A stretch of DNA of 5,391 nt from Candidatus Latescibacterota bacterium (GTDB lineage: Bacteria; Latescibacterota; UBA2968): positions 1-5,391 of the forward strand of contig JABIFK010000249.1 of assembly GCA_018650745.1 (NCBI GenBank), given 5' to 3'. Both the position numbers and the translations under genes were made by a program. How positions within the stretch are numbered: the first letter of the stretch is position 1; each line of letters starts with the position of its first letter. The notes under the pieces are model-generated. The model saw only the letters and a list, made by a program, of their open reading frames with translations, did not search any database and had not been told where the DNA came from. Shown here piece by piece: positions 1 to 4,905 of this stretch.

Positions 1-76
1 CGAAGGGAAACCGATTCGATTGCATTTTGAGATGGTTCGTGCTCGGATCTATGCGTTTAGATTTGAGGATAAATAA
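1..76 (+). CDS. 3' end of an unidentified protein, possibly sialidase-like (partial)
   Basis: The frame starting at base 2 is open from the left edge to a TAA at 74-76 and gives 24 residues, beginning EGKPIRL and ending YAFRFEDK. The reading is supported by a strong terminator that begins 18 bases after the stop. The pattern 'G-K-P-x-R-L-x-F-x-M-...-A-x-I-Y-A-F-x-F' resembles the last beta strands of exo-alpha-sialidase or BNR-repeat glycosidase-like proteins, which often end in a similar 'RLRF...DADLYSF' segment. That match rests on memory of the family and on a very short fragment, so the function is a guess. The gene reads toward the kinase but is separated from it by the terminator and a promoter, so they are probably not co-transcribed. 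Confidence 0.55.
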   Translation, partial: EGKPIRLHFEMVRARIYAFRFEDK

Positions 77-94
77 AGATCCGTGATTAAATCA

Positions 95-124
95 GCCCGA
101 TAATGATTATTGGGCCGTTTTTTT
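95..124 (+). terminator. Rho-independent terminator of the left-edge gene
   Basis: A 9-bp stem pairs 95-103 (GCCCGATAA) with 107-115 (TTATTGGGC), with one G-T pair and a TGA loop. It is followed by CG and then seven T residues at 118-124. The position just after the stop at 76 makes it the end of that transcript. Confidence 0.85.
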
Positions 125-200
125 ATTTAGATCTTTCTCGGAAGATGATACAGCTTACAACCTGTGCCAATTGATCTTTCCGTGTTTTTAAAGTTATCAT

Positions 201-228
201 TTGACAAAGTAATTCTACTTTGTAGATT
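201..228 (+). promoter_or_regulatory. Candidate sigma-70-type promoter for the hybrid kinase
   Basis: A perfect -35 hexamer TTGACA lies at 201-206. The best -10 candidate is TAGATT at 223-228, with 16-bp spacing and 4 of 6 consensus bases; GATTAT at 225-230 with 18-bp spacing is an alternative. It would give a leader of about 140 bases before the ATG at 379. This is the only good -35 box between the upstream terminator and the kinase. A dyad occupies the spacer (separate entry). Confidence 0.5.
205..222. promoter_or_regulatory. Candidate operator: 7-bp dyad between -35 and -10
   Basis: CAAAGTA at 205-211 and TACTTTG at 216-222 are perfect reverse complements separated by ATTC. The dyad overlaps the last two bases of the -35 box and fills most of the promoter spacer, where a dimeric repressor would block RNA polymerase. 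A second, wider inverted pair surrounds it: TTTGAC at 200-205 and GTCAAA at 236-241. No regulator family is recognisable from the half-site. Confidence 0.4.
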
Positions 229-378
229 ATGATTAGTCAAAGTCTTAAAATGCATAGGCTTTTTTTATGAAATAATGGCGAATTACGAGTGGGTATGGTT
301 TCGCTTCTGACGAATATCTAAAGAAACTTTTGGCATGCAACACCCATCCTGAGTTGGGTAGGTTAGCGAGTAAAATAA

Positions 379-2673
379 ATGACCAATAACGCAAACATCA
401 AATCAGATGGTGTTGAATCTGATGACATCGCGCTTCAGTTGGGTGAGCGTATAGACGTTCTTGGTTGCGTCCTGTCTGCACTTCATCCAGATCGTGAGCC
501 CGAGCGCGTCATGCGTGACATTTCTGCTGCTCTTTCAAAATTGATTCCTCACGATCGTATCTTGTTGGTGTCCAATGTGACACATGAAAGGTGGGGGCTG
601 GACCGGAACGTCTTTACATCAAGTAGGTATTACCCACCCGTTAGCGAATCTGAGACAGACATGTCTGCTCACAAGTGGGTTGCTTTTTACAAGACTTCTC
701 TGTTGCGATCCAACGTAAAGAAAGACATGCGGTTCAAGTTGGATGGATCTTTCTTAAGAGATGGCAGGTTGTCTGCTTTATATGTTCCATTGTGTGATGA
801 ACAGGGCCATTATGGCGTCCTTTCTTTTGCATCGGACCAGGCCGAGCGATATGGAAAGGCCGACCTGGGTATTGTCGAATGGCTCGCAGCGAAAATTGGC
901 AATCCTTTGTCCGTATTTCAGGCGTGCTTGGGCAATTGGAAATTTAGACAGATGCCAGTGAACATGCAGTTGGATTTGGATCGGACGCTCGAGCAAATTC
1001 TCTGGCTTATTCAACAAGAGGGTTATGACCGTGTTCGTATTTATCTCTACGATCAGAAAACGGATGAAATGATTGGCGGTGCTCAGGTCGGTATTGATCA
1101 GTATGAAGGGTTCAAGGGTGTTCGGTTGCCGGTTTCTGAGGATCCTCATAGCCAGAAAACACTCGCGGGTCGCCAAGCTCAGATCTATCGTTGGGATAAG
1201 GATGAAGGTTCTGGTCGCCTGCGTCTTGAATTGGATGCCCCTAAGAACAGCAATTGGGCCGAATTGCCATTGTTTTTCGAAGAAGCAGACCAAGTGCATA
1301 TGGTAGGGAAAATTTCACTGGACAACAACAAAACTGGGCGGGCGTTGGACCCCATTGCACTCAATAGATTGATGGGGATTGCCTCATCTGCGGCTTTGTC
1401 GATTCGACATGCTCAGCTCTATGCCTCTCAAGTTATCGATGCCGAACGAAGTGTGAGAGGTTTTTTTCCGCTCCGTAACGACAATGGGCAGGTGTCAAAG
1501 ATTTTGGGAATGACGCAAGATATAACGCAACGCAGACGTTTAGAAGAAGATGCTCGAAAGGCCCATAATTTGGAGTCTTTGGGGGTGCTTGCTGCCGGGA
1601 TTGCGCACGATTTTAACAATGTCTTGACCGGTGTGATCGGCAATCTTAGCCTTTTGGGTCAGTTGTTGTCTTCCGACAGTGAAGCATATGAAGTTGCCCA
1701 CGATGCTTTGTTGGCAGCATCCAGAACCAAAGGGTTGACACATCAGTTGATGACGTTTGCCCGAGGGGGTACACCGATCAAGGAAACTGCTTCTATCGAG
1801 ATGCTCATCAAAGAGACGGTCGATCTCTCGTTGCGCGGAGCCAATACAAAACCCGAGTTCAATTTTGCCGATGGTCTGTCTTCTGTGCATGCTGACTGTG
1901 GGCAAATGGGACAGGTGATCCAGAATCTTGTGCTGAATGCGAGTCAGGCGATGCCCGATGGTGGGACATTGTGGATATCTGCAGAGAATGTCGAGGTATT
2001 TGAGAGTGGTCCCCTGTCGTTGGAACCGGGTGCTTATGTTCTGGTATCCATAAAGGATGAGGGCATCGGCATGTCTGAAAGTGTTATGGCTCGGGTATTT
2101 GATCCTTATTTTACGACAAAAGAGGCCGGGCACGGCCTGGGTTTATCGATTTCCTATTCTATTATTTTGAAGCATAATGGTCATATCGAAGTGACGTCTC
2201 AACAGGATAAAGGAACCACCTTCACATTCTATTTACCCGTTTCCAATGTAAAGGCTGTGACAGCTGTCGTGCATGAGAAAACCATGGTCGCTGGCGAGGG
2301 GAGAGTCTTGTTGATGGATGATGAAGACTTGGTTCATCGTACCATGGGGCGGGCATTGGGACGATTTGGATACGAGGTAGAGAGTGTCTACAATGGAGAG
2401 AACACCCTACAAGTCTACAAAGATGCATTGGGGTCAGATCGGGCATTTGACGTGGTGATTTTGGATTTGACAATTCCGGGGGAGATGGGTGGGAAGGAAG
2501 TAGTTGGCAAGTTGCTTGAGATAGATCCACGAGCCCGAGTGCTGGTTTCGAGTGGGTATTCAAATGACCCTGTTATGGCTCGTTTTTTAGATTACGGTTT
2601 TGTTGGAAGCATTGCCAAACCAGTGGACATTGATGAATTAGCGTATACAGTCAAGAGCGCATTGGATCTTTAA
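379..2673 (+). CDS. Cytosolic hybrid sensor histidine kinase (GAF-GAF-HisKA-HATPase-REC)
   Basis: This 764-residue protein should sense a small ligand or redox cue, autophosphorylate and pass phosphate to its own receiver. There is no signal peptide or membrane segment, so it is cytosolic. Domains in order: GAF at about 38-180; a second GAF at about 198-347; a PAS C-terminal (PAC) remnant at about 354-385 with no PAS core; HisKA at about 393-463 with phosphoacceptor H410 in GIAHDFNN; HATPase at about 505-620 with N516/N520 (N box), DEGIGM 560-565, FDPYFTTK 574-581 and GHGLGLS 584-590; receiver at about 641-762 with D647/D648, phosphoacceptor D696, switch S725 and K747. All catalytic residues are present. 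The ATG at 379 is chosen because an in-frame TAA lies directly before it at 376-378; the Shine-Dalgarno is weak (GCGAG at 366-370). There is no DNA-binding output domain and no response-regulator gene in view, so the downstream partner is unknown. Confidence 0.95.
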   Translation: MTNNANIKSDGVESDDIALQLGERIDVLGCVLSALHPDREPERVMRDISAALSKLIPHDRILLVSNVTHERWGLDRNVFTSSRYYPPVSESETDMSAHKWVAFYKTSLLRSNVKKDMRFKLDGSFLRDGRLSALYVPLCDEQGHYGVLSFASDQAERYGKADLGIVEWLAAKIGNPLSVFQACLGNWKFRQMPVNMQLDLDRTLEQILWLIQQEGYDRVRIYLYDQKTDEMIGGAQVGIDQYEGFKGVRLPVSEDPHSQKTLAGRQAQIYRWDKDEGSGRLRLELDAPKNSNWAELPLFFEEADQVHMVGKISLDNNKTGRALDPIALNRLMGIASSAALSIRHAQLYASQVIDAERSVRGFFPLRNDNGQVSKILGMTQDITQRRRLEEDARKAHNLESLGVLAAGIAHDFNNVLTGVIGNLSLLGQLLSSDSEAYEVAHDALLAASRTKGLTHQLMTFARGGTPIKETASIEMLIKETVDLSLRGANTKPEFNFADGLSSVHADCGQMGQVIQNLVLNASQAMPDGGTLWISAENVEVFESGPLSLEPGAYVLVSIKDEGIGMSESVMARVFDPYFTTKEAGHGLGLSISYSIILKHNGHIEVTSQQDKGTTFTFYLPVSNVKAVTAVVHEKTMVAGEGRVLLMDDEDLVHRTMGRALGRFGYEVESVYNGENTLQVYKDALGSDRAFDVVILDLTIPGEMGGKEVVGKLLEIDPRARVLVSSGYSNDPVMARFLDYGFVGSIAKPVDIDELAYTVKSALDL

Positions 2674-2736
2674 CGATCTTAATTATGTGCACCAAATAGA
2701 TCAGGTTGTAGGCATCTGTATGTCGGTGGGATTGAT

Positions 2737-2759
2737 TGCGCTGTTTTTTTTACAGCGCA
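2737..2759. terminator. Hairpin between convergent genes, possible shared terminator
   Basis: TGCGCTGT at 2737-2744 and ACAGCGCA at 2752-2759 form a perfect 8-bp stem. The seven-base loop is all T on the plus strand. It sits in the 92-base gap between the kinase stop and the nitroreductase stop, where a terminator for either transcript is expected. The T run is inside the loop and not after the stem on either strand, so it is not a canonical intrinsic terminator. Confidence 0.4.
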
Positions 2760-2765
2760 CCGCTA

Positions 2766-3434
2766 TTAAGTGTGAAACGTGGCGATTTCATCAAGTGATT
2801 TGCGTTGGATGTTGGGAACTTGGGCAGTGGGTGTGGGATAACCGACTACAAGGAGTAGAAAGGGGCGTTCGCTGTCGGGGCGGTTGAGAATGGTGTTGAG
2901 GAATTTCATTGGGCTGGGTGTGTGGGTGAGTGTGGCAAGGCCCGCATTGTGGAGGGCTGTGATGAGAAGACCTGTGGCAATGCCGACAGATTCTGCCACG
3001 TAGTAATTTTGATCGCGGTCACCATCTGTGGTTTGGCCAAAGCGCTGGGCAAAGATGGCGATGAGCCAGGGCGCTGTTTCGAGGAAGGGTTTGTTGGCAT
3101 CTGTACCAAAGGGTGCAAGGTCGTCCAACCAACGTTGAGGCGCGCGGTGCGTGTAAAATTCGCGTTCTTCTTCTTCGGCGGCTTCTTTAATTTGTTTTTT
3201 TATAATGGGGTCTGAAATGGCAACAAAGTGCCATGGTTGTTTGTTGGCGCCACTGGGGGCTGTTCCGGCGGTTTGAATGCTGGTGGTAATAAGAGATTGT
3301 GGAACCGTGCGATCGGAGAAATCTCTTATGGTTCGGCGTTTTTGCATGAGGAGGTGAAATGCCTCTGCACGGGTTTGCATTTCGGATGCAGGATATTCGG
3401 TGGGATTGAGGGGGATGAATTTGGAATTGGGCAT
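2766..3434 (-). CDS. FMN-dependent nitroreductase-family protein, iodotyrosine-deiodinase-like
   Basis: At 222 aa this is a full-length nitroreductase-fold flavoprotein of the IYD/BluB branch. The FMN signatures are KRRTIRDFSDR at 32-42 (phosphate contacts), APSGANKQPWHF at 59-70, NYYVAESVGIATG at 143-155, THTPSP at 170-175 and R211 near the C-terminus. In animal iodotyrosine deiodinase a lid Glu, Tyr and Lys hold the zwitterion of the halotyrosine. The same spacing (E-x3-Y-x20-K) is present here as E90, Y94 and K115. This favours reductive dehalogenation of halotyrosines, or a related reaction, over general nitro reduction, but the substrate is inferred. An ATG at 3467 would add 11 residues. 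I prefer 3434 because family members begin about 30 residues before the RR motif and because a possible -10 box covers the upstream ATG. Neither start has a clear Shine-Dalgarno. The gene stands alone, convergent with the kinase. Confidence 0.88.
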   Translation of the reverse strand: MPNSKFIPLNPTEYPASEMQTRAEAFHLLMQKRRTIRDFSDRTVPQSLITTSIQTAGTAPSGANKQPWHFVAISDPIIKKQIKEAAEEEEREFYTHRAPQRWLDDLAPFGTDANKPFLETAPWLIAIFAQRFGQTTDGDRDQNYYVAESVGIATGLLITALHNAGLATLTHTPSPMKFLNTILNRPDSERPFLLLVVGYPTPTAQVPNIQRKSLDEIATFHT

Positions 3435-3462
3435 GGGCTTGTCAATCGCGTTAGGATGTGGG

Positions 3463-3468
3463 ATCATA
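3463..3468 (-). promoter_or_regulatory. Possible -10 box of the nitroreductase gene
   Basis: The minus strand reads TATGAT at 3468-3463, between the 14-bp hairpin at 3476-3507 and the preferred start at 3434. If that hairpin stops transcription from the small gene upstream, the nitroreductase promoter must lie in this gap. No convincing -35 hexamer is visible at 16-18 bases upstream, so the call is weak. Confidence 0.25.
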
Positions 3469-3475
3469 GAATGTA

Positions 3476-3507
3476 AAAAGCCGGAACAGAGTGCTGTTCC
3501 GGCTTTT
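3476..3507. terminator. Strong bidirectional-type terminator hairpin
   Basis: Bases 3476-3489 (AAAAGCCGGAACAG) pair perfectly with 3494-3507 around an AGTG loop, giving a 14-bp stem. A-runs and T-runs flank the stem, so a U tract follows the GC-rich core on either strand. It lies 16 bases after the stop of the small minus-strand gene and most plausibly ends that transcript. Confidence 0.85.
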
Positions 3508-3523
3508 CTTTGGTTTGGCCAAT

Positions 3524-3733
3524 TTATCCAAGCAAGTCGACCTTACCGCCCACACCACTGACTCTTGATGTATTCACTTGCCGAAATGTTTTTGTCAGCA
3601 AGCTGGCACCTGCAATGCGATTACCTTCTGCCCCCCCGCGAGCCACACTGGCTGGGGGCATGGGGCCTTGTGGGGCCGCGACATTGCGAAGCAGTGATTT
3701 TGGGCTGAGGTCGATGTTGTTGACCGGTAGCAT
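3524..3733 (-). CDS. Small basic protein of unknown function, 69 aa
   Basis: I do not recognise this protein. It starts at ATG 3733 with a textbook Shine-Dalgarno, GGAGGT, whose GGAGG core ends six bases before the ATG. It ends at TAA 3524-3526, 16 bases before a strong terminator. These bracketing signals are the main evidence that it is real. A GTG at 3736 is in frame but too close to the Shine-Dalgarno. The protein has no Cys, Trp or membrane segment, is Gly/Ala/Val-rich and net basic (8 Lys/Arg against 3 Asp/Glu). A proline-rich patch at 21-28 (PQGPMPPA) separates a short N-terminal part from a C-terminal part that runs from about 35 to VDLLG at 65-69. The C-terminal half faintly recalls small YjfB-type putative motility proteins, but no diagnostic motif supports this. 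It is monocistronic in this window. Confidence 0.65.
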   Translation of the reverse strand: MLPVNNIDLSPKSLLRNVAAPQGPMPPASVARGGAEGNRIAGASLLTKTFRQVNTSRVSGVGGKVDLLG

Positions 3734-3738
3734 CACTC

Positions 3739-3783
3739 ACCTCCGAGGTTGGGTGCTTCGACTTTCCCTTCCTTGGCTCGGAG
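3739..3783 (-). promoter_or_regulatory. Shine-Dalgarno of the 69-aa gene, inside a possible leader hairpin
   Basis: The minus strand carries GGAGGT at 3744-3739, well placed for the ATG at 3733. Its core lies in the 7-mer CTCGGAG (3747-3741), which is perfectly complementary to CTCCGAG at 3783-3777 upstream in the same leader. Pairing would bury four bases of the ribosome binding site in a 7-bp stem with a 29-base loop. Confidence 0.5.
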
Positions 3784-3984
3784 CGTCAGTCCTTGACATG
3801 AGAAAGAATAAGGAATTTTGGGGGGGAATACAAGAGAAATGTGGTAGAAGTGTGGGATCATTTTGGGTGGTTGGTAAAATCAGAAACGATATTGTGAGTG
3901 CGGGTTGTTGTATCCTTTTTGGTTTTGGGTATATTTGATTGCGAGATAAAATGCAAAAGTTTTTTTGTTTTTTTATGATTGCCT

Positions 3985-4036
3985 GCGGCGCGTTACTTTT
4001 TTTCAACAGCCAAAAAAAGTAACCAAAAAAGGCCGC
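3985..4036. repeat. REP-like nested intergenic palindrome
   Basis: GTTACTTTTTTT (3992-4003) and AAAAAAAGTAAC (4012-4023) form a perfect 12-bp stem around the loop CAACAGCC. GCGGC (3985-3989) and GCCGC (4032-4036) form an outer stem. A G/C-rich stretch follows, with CCCC 4036-4039 facing GGGG 4049-4052. The 'GTTACTTTT...AAAAGTAACCAAAA' layout followed by a C-rich segment matches a class of extragenic palindromes I know from many proteobacterial genomes. No second copy is in the window, so repetition is inferred. Confidence 0.55.
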
Positions 4037-4056
4037 CCCTCAGGTGCCGGGGAGGC

Positions 4057-4159
4057 TGATTTTCCGCAAATACTGTTGGTGGGTACAAGGTATATAGTGG
4101 CCTACGAGGTGAGGTGCTTTTTGAGAGTAAGACGTGGGATGGAATGGTGCGGAAAATCA
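4057..4159. repeat. 12-bp perfect inverted repeat with 79-base spacer
   Basis: TGATTTTCCGCA at 4057-4068 and TGCGGAAAATCA at 4148-4159 are perfect reverse complements. The interval lies entirely upstream of tesA and encodes nothing recognisable. No target-site duplication is apparent around the arms. It could be a long-range leader stem, a pair of binding sites or the ends of a small degenerate element. Confidence 0.4.
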
Positions 4160-4191
4160 TGGATGGTTTTGATCTATTTGTTTTATTGATT

Positions 4192-4196
4192 GGAGG
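4192..4196 (+). promoter_or_regulatory. Ribosome binding site that fixes the tesA start at GTG 4202
   Basis: GGAGG at 4192-4196 is five bases before GTG 4202. The upstream in-frame TTG at 4190 overlaps this motif and so cannot use it, and the ATG at 4223 would cut the signal peptide. The GTG start is therefore preferred. Confidence 0.6.
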
Positions 4197-4201
4197 GTTG
4201 G

Positions 4202-4825
4202 GTGCGTTTTTTGATCATTGTTATGGGTTTTTATTTGGGGGTGGTGGTTCATGCGGAGGAGGGGGCGCGGAAGACGGTTTTGTTTTTTGGGGATAGTTTG
4301 ACGGCGGGGTATGGGTTGGATGAAGAACGAGCATTTCCGGCGGTTGTGCAGGCGAAAATTGATTCGGTGGGGATGCCGTTTGAGGTGGTGAATGCAGGGT
4401 TAAGTGGGGAGACTTCGTCGGGTGGGTTGCGGCGAATTGGGTGGTTGATGCGTCGGAAAATTGATGTGTTGGTGTTGGCTTTGGGGGCCAATGATGCACT
4501 GCGAGGGGTTCCGTTGGAAGTGACGCGGGAGAGTTTGCAGGGGATTGTTGACAAGGTAAAAGAGAAGTATAAGGATGTGAAGATTGTTGTCGTGGGAATG
4601 GAAGCACCGCCCAATTTGGGAGATGAATATACGAAGGGATTTCGGGAGATTTTTAAAGCATTGGCAGAGAGAAATGATGCGGTATGGATTCCATTTTTGT
4701 TGGCGGGGGTGGCGGGTAATCCTGAATTGAATTTGCCAGATCGGATTCATCCTACAGAAGAAGGGCATCAGATTTTGGCGGAGAATGTGTGGCGCGTTTT
4801 GGAGCTGGTGTTGAAAACATTTTAA
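4202..4825 (+). CDS. tesA: Exported GDSL hydrolase, TesA-type arylesterase/lysophospholipase
   Basis: This 207-aa SGNH/GDSL hydrolase should act in the periplasm on acyl esters or thioesters, like E. coli TesA (thioesterase I / protease I / lysophospholipase L1). An 18-residue signal peptide (MRFLIIVMGFYLGVVVHA) with a likely cut after VHA precedes the mature domain. The four SGNH blocks are present: GDSLTAGYG at 30-38 with nucleophile S32; NAGLSGETSSGG at 64-75, carrying the block II oxyanion glycine; GANDALRG at 95-102 with N97; and DRIHPTEEGH at 180-189 with D180 and H183. Length matches the family, so it is complete. The GTG start follows a GGAGG Shine-Dalgarno. The coding strand is unusually G/T-rich, with many TTG and GGG codons. 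It is monocistronic here, ended by its own terminator, and converges on a YbbP-like permease. The in vivo substrate cannot be told from sequence. Confidence 0.93.
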   Translation: MRFLIIVMGFYLGVVVHAEEGARKTVLFFGDSLTAGYGLDEERAFPAVVQAKIDSVGMPFEVVNAGLSGETSSGGLRRIGWLMRRKIDVLVLALGANDALRGVPLEVTRESLQGIVDKVKEKYKDVKIVVVGMEAPPNLGDEYTKGFREIFKALAERNDAVWIPFLLAGVAGNPELNLPDRIHPTEEGHQILAENVWRVLELVLKTF

Positions 4826-4843
4826 AGATGTGTCTGGTGTTTG

Positions 4844-4883
4844 AACGGCCCTGTTGGTGTATGTCAACGGGGCCGTTTTTTTT
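4844..4883 (+). terminator. Rho-independent terminator of tesA
   Basis: Bases 4844-4856 pair with 4865-4877 in a 13-bp stem with one T-G pair and an 8-base loop. The 3' arm merges into eight T residues at 4876-4883. It starts 18 bases after the tesA stop. On the minus strand the stem is not followed by a T tract, so it is a poorer terminator for the convergent permease. Confidence 0.9.
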
Positions 4884-4905
4884 GGTTTGAATGGGGGTGA
4901 GGCGA

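Larger units (their letters stand above)
3734..4201. other. 468-base gene-free region between divergent small gene and tesA
   Basis: No reading frame here has a coding appearance with a plausible start. Its left part (3734 to about 3800, minus strand) is the leader of the 69-aa gene. Bases 3960-3974 are a T-rich run broken by one G. Bases 3985-4036 are a nested REP-like palindrome, and 4057-4159 are bounded by a 12-bp inverted repeat. Promoters for both flanking genes should lie here. I could not fix one for either, because no TTGACA-like and TATAAT-like pair with proper spacing stands out. TATATAGT at 4091-4098 is a -10-like sequence that lacks a good -35. Confidence 0.7.

Noticed and set aside
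130..179. 8-bp direct repeat GATCTTTC at 130-137 and 172-179
   Set aside because: It is short, has no further copies and no fixed relation to the promoter; probably chance.
284..319. 11-codon open frame (starts MANYEWVW) in the kinase leader
   Set aside because: It has no ribosome binding site and no run of regulatory codons of the attenuation type, so there is nothing to separate it from chance.
342..359. Short hairpin just before the kinase start (ACCCA / TGGGT)
   Set aside because: Five base pairs with an 8-base loop is weak and expected by chance at this length.
778..1299. 173-aa minus-strand open frame inside the kinase
   Set aside because: It is fully antisense to the GAF region, has no recognisable motif and no Shine-Dalgarno; it is a shadow.
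3773..3799. Sigma-28-like promoter for the 69-aa gene on the minus strand (TCAAGGAC, 11 bases, GCCAAGGA)
   Set aside because: Only about half of each consensus element matches, and the idea was prompted by a faint motility-protein resemblance, so it is not independent support.
3510..3938. 142-aa plus-strand open frame over the small minus-strand gene
   Set aside because: It starts inside the terminator region without a usable ribosome binding site, overlaps the better supported 69-aa gene on the opposite strand, and its product shows no family features.
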